Assembly: GCF_900313025.1 (NCBI RefSeq) | Contig: NZ_OMPQ01000009.1 | Coordinates: forward strand, 264,072-328,071 | Direction: 5' to 3' | Origin: Pseudophaeobacter sp. EL27 | GTDB taxonomy: Bacteria > Pseudomonadota > Alphaproteobacteria > Rhodobacterales > Rhodobacteraceae | DNA: 64,000 nucleotides | In this document: positions 54,228 to 62,725 of the stretch, in pieces | Numbering within the stretch: the stretch's first letter is position 1 | How the letters are laid out: each line of letters opens with the position of its first letter | Position numbers and translations under genes: made by a program | The notes under the pieces: model-generated | Seen by the model: only the letters and a program-made list of their open reading frames with translations | The model's database searches: none | What the model was told of the DNA's origin: nothing

Positions 54228-55742
54228 CTATCCTTTGAAATAGGCGGGCAGGGCGCGGCGCAGCAATTTGCCATTGGCACCACTTGGCAGAGTGTCCAGA
54301 TGAACATAGGCGCGCGGCTGTTTATAGCGGGCCAGATGCGTGGCGGCAAAAGCCTCCAGTTCGGAGGGATCCAATAGGGTTGGACCGGTGTAGAAAGCAA
54401 CGATTATGTGGCTGTCAGTTTTCACTTCAACCGTGGCAACGCCAACCTGAGTGATGCCGGGATGGGCTGACAGCTGGGTTTCTACCTCGATCGGGGAGAC
54501 GCGAAAACCGCCGGCATTCATCATATCGTCAGCCCGGCCAAGATAGCTGATCTGACCATCAACCGCCATGGCCCCCTGATCGCCGGTCAGGAACCAGCCA
54601 TCCTGCATGCGCGCCTCTGTTTCCTCCGGGGCGTTCAGGTATCCCAGCATCAAGCCGGGGTCGCTGCTGGCGATGGCGATGGTGCCCTCTTGCCCCTGGG
54701 GGACAGGGCCTTCGGGGCCGAGGATGGCGATCTTGCGCCCCTGCTGCGGTTGCCCCAACGCCTCGCCCCGTGCCGGATGCGCTGGGCTGGAGGAAATAAA
54801 GGTAGAGCATTCCGACATGCCATAGGCCTCAAAAAGCTCGGTGTTGGTGGCGGTGTTCCAGGCGCTGTGCAGATGCCCTGAGAGTTTTTCACCGGCGCAT
54901 AACCCATGGCGCAGAACCGGAAGCTCCATAGTGGCTCCGCCTTTGAGGATCTTGCGGTAAACACCTGGCGCGGCGGCAAAAATTGTCGCGTTATTGGCCT
55001 GCAACAGGGCGGGTAGATCGACAGGATCAGTGCCCGGTTCCGGGATCAGGGCCGTGGCGCCAATGGTCCAGGGATCCATCAACCCGGTGCCCAGCGTAAA
55101 GGTCCAGTTGAAGGCACCGGCATGCAGCAACCGATCGCTGGGTTTGAGATCATACCAGCCTGTGACCATCATCTGCCGGGCCCAGATCGCCCGATGGGCA
55201 TGGGCCACGGCACGGGCCTTGCCGCTGGTGCCGGAGGTATAGACCGCATAGGCCATGCGATCGGGATCGCCCAGATCATAGGCACAGGGGGTGAGCTGGC
55301 GCATCGCCTGTAACTCGGACAGCAGGATCTGTTTGTCATGAGGGGCAGAGGCAACCTGCGGATCCCGCAGCACTGCAGCAGGGCTGAGGTCGGTGATCAT
55401 CTTTGCCACCTCTTCCTCGGTGAGTTGCGACGAGGTTGGCACCGGCACCAGCCCCACGGCAATTGCCCCAAGATAGGCGATGGGAAAATCAACGGTATTT
55501 CCCAGCCGCATCAGCACGATCTGACCCGGCTCCAGCCCGGCCTGCAATAGCCCGGTGCCGGTGCCGCGCACGGCGGCTTCCAACTGGGCAAAACTCCAAA
55601 TCTGCGAGCCGGCAGCACCCACAACTTCCAGACCCGGCTTTTGGGCCAGATCAACCGCGTGACGCAGCACAAAGGCGGCCAGATTGAAGGGAGAGGGGCA
55701 GGGCGCAAAGGCGCCTTGATCAAAGATAGACAGCATTTCCAT
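54228..55742 (-). CDS. AMP-forming acyl/aryl-CoA ligase
   Basis: A 504-residue member of the adenylate-forming family, nearest by eye to benzoate-CoA ligases. Motifs include YAVYTSGTSGKARAVAHAHR (A3), FEAYGMSECSTF (A5), GWFLTGDQGAM (A7), YLGRADDMMNAGGFRVSPIEVE (A8) and SGANGKLLRR with the catalytic lysine (A10). It activates a carboxylic acid with ATP and CoA; the acid is not known. It heads an operon with frnE and the channel gene, and an XRE-cupin regulator faces it 58 bases away. Confidence 0.9.
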   Translation of the reverse strand: MEMLSIFDQGAFAPCPSPFNLAAFVLRHAVDLAQKPGLEVVGAAGSQIWSFAQLEAAVRGTGTGLLQAGLEPGQIVLMRLGNTVDFPIAYLGAIAVGLVPVPTSSQLTEEEVAKMITDLSPAAVLRDPQVASAPHDKQILLSELQAMRQLTPCAYDLGDPDRMAYAVYTSGTSGKARAVAHAHRAIWARQMMVTGWYDLKPSDRLLHAGAFNWTFTLGTGLMDPWTIGATALIPEPGTDPVDLPALLQANNATIFAAAPGVYRKILKGGATMELPVLRHGLCAGEKLSGHLHSAWNTATNTELFEAYGMSECSTFISSSPAHPARGEALGQPQQGRKIAILGPEGPVPQGQEGTIAIASSDPGLMLGYLNAPEETEARMQDGWFLTGDQGAMAVDGQISYLGRADDMMNAGGFRVSPIEVETQLSAHPGITQVGVATVEVKTDSHIIVAFYTGPTLLDPSELEAFAATHLARYKQPRAYVHLDTLPSGANGKLLRRALPAYFKG

Positions 55743-55800
55743 TGGCTAGCGCGACAAGTGCTGCGTTGCAAGCGCCCACCGGGCGTCATATAGAAGCTCT

Positions 55801-56424
55801 ATGACAGGACAAGACCCCAAATCGCTGATTACCATAGCCCGTGCCAATGGCGAAGAACGCGAGGCCGAGCCTCTGGACCTGGGCGTGCGTGTGCGTGAGC
55901 TGCGCAAGGCCCGCGACTGGACGCTGGAACATGCCGCCAATCAGGCTGGTTTGGCGCGTTCGACCCTATCAAAGATCGAAAACGGTCAGATGTCACCCAC
56001 CTATGAAGCTTTGAAAAAGCTTGCTGTTGGGCTGCAGATCTCGGTGCCGCAGCTGTTCACACCGCCTCAGCGCGATCAGGTCAATGGCCGTATGACCGTG
56101 ACCAAGTTCAACGACGGTTCTGCCCAGGCCACCGCGACCTATGAGCATGAGTTGCTGGCCGAGGGGCTGCGCAGAAAACAGATGTTGCCCTACCGGGCGC
56201 GGGTTCGAGCGCGCTCAATGGAGGAATTCGACGGGTGGGTACGGCATGACGGTGAAGAGTTTCTGTATGTGCTCACCGGAGTGGTGACGCTCTTTACCGA
56301 GTTTTATGAACCGGTTGAGATGCGTCGCGGTGACAGCGCCTATTATGACGCCGCGATGGGGCACAATGTGGTGTCACAAAGTCAAGAAGATGCGACCATT
56401 CTCTGGGTGACCTCGCTCAGCTAA
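55801..56424 (+). CDS. XRE-family regulator with C-terminal cupin sensor domain
   Basis: A 207-residue regulator. Residues about 28-85 are a Cro/C1-type helix-turn-helix (WTLEHAANQAGLARSTLSKIENGQ), and about 130-205 a cupin domain (DGEEFLYVLTGVVTLFTEF ... RRGDSAYYDAAMGHN) that may bind a small ligand. It is divergent from the acyl-CoA ligase operon with a short shared promoter region that contains CGCCC-ACC-GGGCG, so it probably controls that operon. Confidence 0.9.
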   Translation: MTGQDPKSLITIARANGEEREAEPLDLGVRVRELRKARDWTLEHAANQAGLARSTLSKIENGQMSPTYEALKKLAVGLQISVPQLFTPPQRDQVNGRMTVTKFNDGSAQATATYEHELLAEGLRRKQMLPYRARVRARSMEEFDGWVRHDGEEFLYVLTGVVTLFTEFYEPVEMRRGDSAYYDAAMGHNVVSQSQEDATILWVTSLS

Positions 56425-56516
56425 GCGCAGGCTCCTGGCACTCCGGATGCATAAATGCCGCTAAACTTCAGCTGCGGTTGGTCATTCATCGAACTATGGC
56501 CCATCTGTTCGTCGCC

Positions 56517-56747
56517 TTAGGCTTGGTCCGTTTCCAGCTCAGCATGCAGGCTTTCGGTAAAGAGGAAATCTTCGATTTCTTCGCGGGCCTCGCGTAGGGT
56601 GAGGTGATGGGTATTGGCAAGATGGCTCACAAAACCCTCACGATCCCGTTCAATACTGGGGATTGTTTCACGTTTTAGATGAGGAAACCGCTGTTTGGCC
56701 CGGGGGTACATTGCCTCCCAGCACAGCGGGGGAGGGCTGAGTATCAT
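56517..56747 (-). CDS. Small conserved-looking hypothetical protein
   Basis: About 76 residues, charged and probably helical (DREGFVSHLANTHHLTLREAREEIEDFLF). AGAGG lies ahead of the ATG at 56747; a longer frame reaches 56777. No domain is recognised. It sits alone between the XRE-cupin gene and the peptide-binding protein gene. Confidence 0.55.
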   Translation of the reverse strand: MILSPPPLCWEAMYPRAKQRFPHLKRETIPSIERDREGFVSHLANTHHLTLREAREEIEDFLFTESLHAELETDQA

Positions 56748-56907
56748 GATTGGTGCCTCTCTTGAAACAATTACCACTTACGCAGGGTCACTATATCAAA
56801 AAACGGCAAAAAAGGAACGTTGGAGATTCAGCCGCTGGGCCAAGACGGAACAGGCGGATCTCTAGAAGAGAGAGATCCGTCTGGAATGGGCGATTGTGAT
56901 CAGGGGG

Positions 56908-58725
56908 TTAGTTCTCCTCATGCCACCAGACATCCGGCATGAAACCGGTGCGATCACCATAGATTGGCAGCGTCTGGGGAAACTTCAGCTCACGCGCATG
57001 GGCAATGCGACCCTTGTCAAAGGACCAGATGGGAATCACATAGCGACCGGCTGTCAGAACCCGATCCAAGGCGCGGGTTGCTGCGACAAAATCCTCAGGC
57101 GCCTTGACGCTCAGCATGGTGTCGATCATCGCATCCACCGCTGGTGAGGCGACGCCCATGAGATTGCGGCTGCCGGGCTGTTCAGCCCCGGCAGAACCCC
57201 AATACAGCTTTTGTTCGTTGCCTGGGCTCAGCGAGAGTTCACGGCGGACCCGGGTGAGATCAAAATCAAAACTGTTCTGACGTCCCACATATTGCGCATT
57301 GTCGACGGCCTCAGGTGTCAGGGCAATGCCTAGGCGTTCAAGGGCCCGGGCATAGATCTCTACCACGGTCTTCATTTCGCTGTCGCCCTGGCGCAGCAAG
57401 ACGTTCAGGGCGATCTTGGTGCCCTTTGCATCGCGCAAAGCCCCATCCTGCACCGTCAGCCCGGCCTCCTCCAGCAGCGCCACTGCTTTTCGCAGGTTCT
57501 TGCGATTGCGTTTGGTCCCATCGCTTTGCGGCAATTCATACCCTTCGAGCGTGCCTGGCAGCAAATCATCAGCAAAGGGGGTGAGGTATTGCGCAACTTG
57601 ACCAGTGGCCGCACCGGGGCGCAATCCAAGATGTGAATTGGAGAAGTAAGAGCTGATACGCGGTTGAGCGCTGCCAGTTATGGTCTCGTTGATGAATTCA
57701 AAGTTGAAAGCCAGCAGCAGGGCTTCGCGCACACGCCAATCATCCAGCGGAGCACGGCGGGTATTGATTGCGAGCCCGGTCATCCCCGAGGGACGCTTGT
57801 GGGGGATCTCGCTTTTGACAATCCGCCCTTCTGTAACGGCGGAAAACCCATAGGCACTGGCCCATTTGTCAGCGTTGAATTCCCGGTAACTGCTCAGCTC
57901 ACCCGCCTTGAAGGCCTCGAACAGAACAGTTTGGTCGCCAAAGAAATCAATTCGCAGCTCATCAAAATTCTGCGTTCCAACGCGAAAGGGTAAATCCTTG
58001 CCCCAATAATCGGGATTGCGTTTTAGGGTAATCTGGCGTCCGGCCTCAAAATCCGCGACCACATAGGCGCCGGTTCCAATTGGCGCTTCTGTCAGACCAG
58101 AGGCGGCAAAATCTTTGCCCTGCCATTGTGATTTTTGCAAAATCGGTCGCAGGCCTGCAATCAGAGCGAGTTCTCGATCAGGGGTGTTGAACGTGATGCG
58201 CAGGCTCAAAGGGCCGGTCTGGCGGATCTCTGAAATTTTGTTCCAAAAGCCGCGATAGCGGAGATGTCCCTGGGTGCCGAGCATCTCGTAGGACCAGATC
58301 ACATCTTCAATGGTGACCGGGCTGCCATCGGAGAAACGCGCCTCGGGTCGGAGGCTGAATTCGACCCAGGATCGGTCCTCGGGCACTTCAACTGATTCGG
58401 CCAACAGCCCGTAAAGAGTGAAAGCTTCGTCCCAGGACCGCCCCATCAGGCTCTCATATCCCCAGAATCTGAGCTGCCACGGAGGGGTGCCTTTTTGGGC
58501 AAATGGATTAAGGGTATCAAAACCGCCGGTATTTCCTACCACCACTTTCCCACCCTTCGGAGCATTCGGGTTTACGTAGGGTAGGGATACAAAATCATGT
58601 GGTAGAGCGGGGTCACCATACATAGCTATGCCATGTGATGATTCTGCGACTGCAAGATCTGTGCTGCAAAACAGCAGGATTCCAGAGGTTGCAACTTTGA
58701 GTTTTTGGAAAAAATCTGGCGTCAC
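56908..58725 (-). CDS. Extracellular solute-binding protein, family 5 (peptide ABC transporter)
   Basis: A 605-residue periplasmic protein resembling YejA-type binding proteins for oligopeptides or microcin-like compounds. A signal peptide of about 27 residues ends LAVAES. The family 5 signature is visible as RSWVEFSLRPEARFSDGSPVTIEDVIWSYEML. The other parts (KRNPDYWGKDLPFRVG, DDWRVREALLLAFNFEFINE) are typical. No permease or ATPase genes are adjacent, so it is an orphan here. A hairpin of limited strength (CGGATCTCT with AGAGATCCG) lies 28-55 bases after the stop. Confidence 0.9.
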   Translation of the reverse strand: MTPDFFQKLKVATSGILLFCSTDLAVAESSHGIAMYGDPALPHDFVSLPYVNPNAPKGGKVVVGNTGGFDTLNPFAQKGTPPWQLRFWGYESLMGRSWDEAFTLYGLLAESVEVPEDRSWVEFSLRPEARFSDGSPVTIEDVIWSYEMLGTQGHLRYRGFWNKISEIRQTGPLSLRITFNTPDRELALIAGLRPILQKSQWQGKDFAASGLTEAPIGTGAYVVADFEAGRQITLKRNPDYWGKDLPFRVGTQNFDELRIDFFGDQTVLFEAFKAGELSSYREFNADKWASAYGFSAVTEGRIVKSEIPHKRPSGMTGLAINTRRAPLDDWRVREALLLAFNFEFINETITGSAQPRISSYFSNSHLGLRPGAATGQVAQYLTPFADDLLPGTLEGYELPQSDGTKRNRKNLRKAVALLEEAGLTVQDGALRDAKGTKIALNVLLRQGDSEMKTVVEIYARALERLGIALTPEAVDNAQYVGRQNSFDFDLTRVRRELSLSPGNEQKLYWGSAGAEQPGSRNLMGVASPAVDAMIDTMLSVKAPEDFVAATRALDRVLTAGRYVIPIWSFDKGRIAHARELKFPQTLPIYGDRTGFMPDVWWHEEN

Positions 58726-58805
58726 TTTGGCAACAATCCCCTACAGCCCTTATTTTCTTGGCTCTATACCCCAGTGACCCCACATCGTCATTTAAAACTT
58801 TTAGC

Positions 58806-58834
58806 TTGGATGAAACGGGGAAATTGCTTATAAA
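58806..58834 (+). promoter_or_regulatory. Promoter of the candidate small RNA
   Basis: TTGGAT (58806-58811) and TATAAA (58829-58834) are separated by exactly 17 bases, a good match to housekeeping promoters. It would start transcription near 58841. Confidence 0.6.
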
Positions 58835-58840
58835 GGAGTC

Positions 58841-58916
58841 ACTGCTCGATAGGTTTCTTGCCTGTATGAAACCTGCCTCAATAACTTTACGCCCGCTTCG
58901 TGCGGGCGTTTTTTTT
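58841..58916 (+). ncRNA. Candidate trans-acting small RNA
   Basis: A free-standing unit of about 76 bases between two protein genes. A promoter lies directly upstream. The predicted RNA has a 7-bp stem (AGGTTTC at 58851-58857 with GAAACCT at 58868-58874, 10-base loop), a single-stranded linker of about 14 bases and a strong terminator stem with eight T residues. This build, especially the long U tail, resembles Hfq-binding small RNAs. No known family was recognised, and no credible reading frame explains the terminator. It could instead be a premature stop in a long bdhA leader, whose gene starts 213 bases later. Confidence 0.55.
58889..58916 (+). terminator. Strong orphan intrinsic terminator
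   Basis: ACGCCCGC and GCGGGCGT form a perfect 8-bp stem around a 5-base loop, followed by eight T residues. No protein gene on the plus strand ends upstream of it. Confidence 0.88.
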
Positions 58917-59129
58917 GGGGCTGTCCAGTCTCCCCAAATTTCTGTTCTCGCAATTGCGCGGTTTTTGACGCTGCTTTGATCACGGTCCTTTTCGTTGGCG
59001 CAGGATACGGCCAGTTTTGCGGCCAGGGCATCAGGGGAATAGGCTACGTAGTCCTACGCGTTTCTTTTGCCTCACTGGCATGGCAAGAAGGGGGCAAAAT
59101 CTTCTCAGGATCCAAGGAAGGAACAACAG

Positions 59130-59903
59130 ATGACGCTCCAGGGAAAAACCGCTGTGATCACCGGATCAAACTCGGGCATTGGTCTTGGCATTGCGCGCGA
59201 ATTGGCGCGCGCTGGTGCGGATGTGGTGTTGAATTCCTTTACCAACCGCGACGAGGATCACGCGCTGGCTGCGCAGGTCGCAGCGGAGTTCGGGGTCACT
59301 GCCCGGTATATCCAGGCCGATATGTCCAAAGGTGCGGCCTGCCGTGGGTTGATCCAAGAGGCCGGGCGCTGTGATATCCTGGTGAACAATGCCGGCATCC
59401 AGCATGTAGCCCCGGTTGATGAATTCCCGGCAGAGACCTGGGATGCGATCCTGGCCATCAACCTCAGCTCTGCCTTTCATACCACGGCTGTGGCGCTGCC
59501 GATGATGCGGGCGGCAGGTTGGGGGCGGGTGGTGAATATCGCCTCTGCCCATGGGCTCACCGCGTCACCGTTCAAATCGGCCTATGTCGCGGCCAAGCAC
59601 GGGGTTGTTGGTCTGACAAAAACTGTTGCTCTGGAAACGGCAGAAGAACCGATCACCTGCAACGCCATCTGCCCCGGGTATGTGCTGACGCCACTGGTCG
59701 AGGCGCAGATTCCGGATACGATGGCAAAGTACAACATGTCGCGCGATGAGGTGATCAAGCAGGTGATGCTGGAGCGCCAGCCCTCGCGGGAGTTTGCCAC
59801 AGTTGAGCAGCTGGGCGGATCGACCGTCTTTTTCTGCTCAGATGCGGCAGCGCAGATCACCGGCACCACCCTGAGCGTTGATGGTGGCTGGACCGCGCTT
59901 TAA
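59130..59903 (+). CDS. bdhA: D-3-hydroxybutyrate dehydrogenase (SDR family)
   Basis: A 257-residue short-chain dehydrogenase that interconverts 3-hydroxybutyrate and acetoacetate, in polyhydroxybutyrate or ketone-body use. The NAD motif is TGSNSGIGLGIAREL, NNAG follows, and the catalytic Ser, Tyr and Lys lie in IASAHGLTASPFKSAYVAAKHG. ERQPSREFATVEQLG and the end TTLSVDGGWTAL are typical of BdhA. ATG 59130 has AAGGAAGGA ahead; a longer frame from 59067 is unlikely. It stands alone. Confidence 0.92.
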   Translation: MTLQGKTAVITGSNSGIGLGIARELARAGADVVLNSFTNRDEDHALAAQVAAEFGVTARYIQADMSKGAACRGLIQEAGRCDILVNNAGIQHVAPVDEFPAETWDAILAINLSSAFHTTAVALPMMRAAGWGRVVNIASAHGLTASPFKSAYVAAKHGVVGLTKTVALETAEEPITCNAICPGYVLTPLVEAQIPDTMAKYNMSRDEVIKQVMLERQPSREFATVEQLGGSTVFFCSDAAAQITGTTLSVDGGWTAL

Positions 59904-59939
59904 GCAGCTCCTGCAAACCCATTGCAGCGAACCACAAAC

Positions 59940-59970
59940 AAAAAGGGAAGGCGCAGTGCCTTCCCTTTTT
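59940..59970. terminator. Bidirectional terminator between bdhA and the DUF502 gene
   Basis: GGGAAGGC and GCCTTCCC pair around a 5-base loop, with five A residues before and five T residues after, so it can end transcripts from both sides. Confidence 0.88.
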
Positions 59971-60014
59971 GTTTGCTTTGAAATGGCTGGTCGCCAGCCC
60001 GAAATCAGGGCTGC

Positions 60015-60710
60015 TCAGGAAGTCTTTTCTGGCTGCTCTGGAGAGCTGGGATCCTTGGCGTTGGGGTAGACCAGCCCGGCTGAGATCACCAGCTTTGCGG
60101 CGTCCTCTACGCTCATATCCAACTCGATCACATCGTCCTTAGGGACAAAGAGCAAAAAGCCCGAGGTCGGGTTGGGCGTGGTGGGCAGAAAAACACTCAT
60201 CAAGGGGCTGCCGGTATTGGTCTGTTCCGAGACTTCACCCTTGGCCGTGGTCGAGATAAAGCCGATCGCCCAGATGCCGCGGCGGGGGTATTGGATCAGG
60301 CAAGCCTTTTCAAAGCTGCGTTCGGACTGGGCAAAAACCGTTTCCGAGATCTGTTTGATACCGGAATAGATGGTGCGCACCACGGGCATACGTTCGACCA
60401 GGTTTTCGGCAAACCCGATCAGTGAGCGGCCAATGATGCCCTTGGCGATCCAGCCAATGACAATGGTAAAGAGCAAAAAGAAGATAAGCCCGATGCCACG
60501 TAGATTGATGCCGATGTATTTCTCTGGCGAAATGGTGTGGGGCACCAGGGGCAGAACCACGGAATCGACCCAGCCGACCACGGTCCAGAGCAACCAGATG
60601 GTCAGCCCAACCGGCGCAATCACCACAATCCCGGTGAAAAACGAGGAGCGCAGCCGCGCAAACAGGCCAGGTCGGTGGCGAATGGGGTCTTCGTCAAAGG
60701 GTGTGGTCAT
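60015..60710 (-). CDS. DUF502-family membrane protein
   Basis: A 231-residue protein with two hydrophobic segments (FFTGIVVIAPVGLTIWLLWTVVGW and GIGLIFFLLFTIVIGWIAKG) near the N-terminus and a soluble C-terminal domain of beta character (SVFLPTTPNPTSGFLLFVPKDDVIELDMSVEDAAKLVISAG). This is the typical DUF502 layout, known from the plant COV proteins; the bacterial function is unknown. Starts at 60710 and 60719 are both in frame; I prefer 60710, which gives MTTPFDEDP. Confidence 0.87.
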   Translation of the reverse strand: MTTPFDEDPIRHRPGLFARLRSSFFTGIVVIAPVGLTIWLLWTVVGWVDSVVLPLVPHTISPEKYIGINLRGIGLIFFLLFTIVIGWIAKGIIGRSLIGFAENLVERMPVVRTIYSGIKQISETVFAQSERSFEKACLIQYPRRGIWAIGFISTTAKGEVSEQTNTGSPLMSVFLPTTPNPTSGFLLFVPKDDVIELDMSVEDAAKLVISAGLVYPNAKDPSSPEQPEKTS

Positions 60711-60810
60711 CAGAAACAATCAGGTATGAGGAACAGTCACGTCCGTTGCGTTAGCCAGAACCTAGGTACTGATCCCGTCAGGAGCAATGCCCGAGTCAAA
60801 GGAAAGTCAC

Positions 60811-61725
60811 TCAGGCGTTAAGCGCGGCCATTTCTTTGGCGATTTCCGCCGCAAGCCGTGCATTGTTACGCACCAATGCAATATTTGCCGTCAGCGAGCG
60901 TCCCTCAGTCAGTTCAAAGATACGTTGCAACAGGAAGGGCGTTACGGCTTTGCCGGAAACCCCCTGCGCATCAGCTTCGCTTTGGGCTTGGGCGATCACC
61001 GGCGCGAGGACCTCAGCTGCGATTTCGGCCTCATGCGGGATCGGGTTGGCAATCAGCTGGCCACCGGGCAAGCCCATGGTGCTGCGGGTGATCTGCGCAC
61101 GGGCAATTTCAGCTGCGCTGTCCATACGCAGTGGCGCCATCAGATCAGACTGAGCCGACCAAAAGGCGGGAAAGCTGTCCTGGCCGTAGGAAATGACCGG
61201 AACCCCTTGGGTTTCAAGAATTTCCAGTGTTTTTGGAATGTCCAGAATGGCCTTGGCACCAGCGGCGACAACCGTAACTGGCGTCTGGGCCAGCTCCATC
61301 AGGTCCGCTGAGATGTCAAAACTGGTCTCGGCTCCCTTGTGGACGCCACCAATGCCGCCGGTGGCAAAGACCGTAATCCCGGCCAGGCGCGCTGCGATCA
61401 TGGTGGCGGCAACTGTGGTGGCCCCTGTTTTGCCCATGGCAATGCAGGCGGGCATATCCGCGCGCGATACCTTTGCCACACCTTTGGTCTGGCCCAGCGC
61501 CTGCAACTGAGCGGGTTCCAGCCCCACATGCAAAACCCCCGCCATCACTGCAATCGTGGCCGGGGTGGCGCCCGCATCGCGGATATCCTGCTCCACCTGT
61601 GCGGCCACTTCAACATTTTGTGGGTAGGGCATGCCATGGGTGATGATGGTGCTTTCCAGGGCCACAATGGCGCTGCCTGAGGCTTTTGCAGCGCGCACTT
61701 CGGTAGAGTATTGAATCTCGATCAC
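60811..61725 (-). CDS. psuG: Pseudouridine-5'-phosphate glycosidase
   Basis: A 304-residue enzyme that splits pseudouridine 5'-phosphate to uracil and ribose 5-phosphate. The family sequence is clear: ALESTIITHGMPYPQNVEVA, then MGKTGATTVAATM, FATGGIGGVHKGAE and the end ELTEGRSLTANIALVRNNARLAAEIA. Its start overlaps the psuK stop by 4 bases, so the kinase product is used directly by this glycosidase. No nucleoside transporter is next to it. Confidence 0.94.
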   Translation of the reverse strand: MIEIQYSTEVRAAKASGSAIVALESTIITHGMPYPQNVEVAAQVEQDIRDAGATPATIAVMAGVLHVGLEPAQLQALGQTKGVAKVSRADMPACIAMGKTGATTVAATMIAARLAGITVFATGGIGGVHKGAETSFDISADLMELAQTPVTVVAAGAKAILDIPKTLEILETQGVPVISYGQDSFPAFWSAQSDLMAPLRMDSAAEIARAQITRSTMGLPGGQLIANPIPHEAEIAAEVLAPVIAQAQSEADAQGVSGKAVTPFLLQRIFELTEGRSLTANIALVRNNARLAAEIAKEMAALNA

Positions 61726-62651
61726 AGTGGGGAATCTCCTGAAACATAGGTGGCGGCGGCCTGCAGTGCACTGGCAAGTGCCGCCTGTCTGTCTTCACCA
61801 CGGGCCTCGGCGGCGATATGTGCGGCCATAAAGGTGTCACCGGCGCCGGTGACACGGGCGACGCTCACGCGTGGTGGGTGTTGGGTTATCGCATCACCAG
61901 CAACGCTGGCCTCACTGGCCGAGGCGCCACCATCGGTGACCAGAACACGGGCTGCGCCCCGGGCGATCAGCGCCAAGGCGGCCTGCTCGCTGTTGGTGAA
62001 GGTCGTCTGGCACAGCAGCCCCGCCTCTTCGAGGTTCACATAGAGCGTGCCGCGGGTGGCGTTCAAAAAGGGGCGCAGCCGCTCTGCCTTGCCGGGTGAG
62101 GCTGGCGCCACATGCAGGTTGGCCTTGGAAAACGCGGGGTCGCTGGCAATTTCGGCGAGCAGAGAGAGGGTCAGATTGCCATCCAGCGCAATGGCGCCTT
62201 GATAGGGGGCCTCACGCGAGCCCAGGGTGCCATCCATCAACGGGCGCAGGATTTTGTCGCCTGCGGCCTCCAGGGAATGGGCATCTGCGATGGCCGCAAT
62301 CAGCCCATTGCCGCCTTCAACCGCCATATAGCGGTCGGTCGGCAAATCTTCGGAGCGATAGATATGGTCGGTACGGCAGCCCAGATGGGCGCAGGCGGCG
62401 ATCAGCTCATCGCCTTCGGGGTCGCGCCCCACTGCGCTCAACAAATTGGGCTTGAGCCCAAAGCGCGCCAAGGTCATGGCGATATTCATCGCCACACCAC
62501 CGGGCAGGCGGGTGATGCGTCCCGGCATATCAGAGCCCCGGCGCATTTCAGCCGGGCAGCGGCCTATGATGTCCCAAAGAACCGACCCGATGCAGAGCAC
62601 CTGCGCAGCGTCATCACGAGAGGCGAGAGATGTGGCGTTATCCTGTGTCAT
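61722..62651 (-). CDS. psuK: PfkB-family carbohydrate kinase, predicted pseudouridine kinase
   Basis: A 309-residue ribokinase-like enzyme. The N-terminal part has VLCIGSVLWDIIGRCP and RLPGGVAMNIAMTLARFG, and the catalytic signature near the end is RVTGAGDTFMAAHIA, with the aspartate as general base. Its overlap with psuG makes pseudouridine the most likely substrate. ATG 62651 (MTQDNATS) was chosen; the frame extends further but without family similarity. Confidence 0.9.
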   Translation of the reverse strand: MTQDNATSLASRDDAAQVLCIGSVLWDIIGRCPAEMRRGSDMPGRITRLPGGVAMNIAMTLARFGLKPNLLSAVGRDPEGDELIAACAHLGCRTDHIYRSEDLPTDRYMAVEGGNGLIAAIADAHSLEAAGDKILRPLMDGTLGSREAPYQGAIALDGNLTLSLLAEIASDPAFSKANLHVAPASPGKAERLRPFLNATRGTLYVNLEEAGLLCQTTFTNSEQAALALIARGAARVLVTDGGASASEASVAGDAITQHPPRVSVARVTGAGDTFMAAHIAAEARGEDRQAALASALQAAATYVSGDSPL

Positions 62652-62725
62652 GACAACTCTATTGCGCCTTTTGTCGCGCCTCGCAAGCGACAAGCGGAAA
62701 AAGACCGCAAGCCTTTGTGCCGGTG

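Noticed and set aside
58758-58979. 73-codon frame through the small RNA candidate
   Set aside because: It has no ribosome-binding site, runs across the promoter and strong terminator, and its composition is not protein-like.
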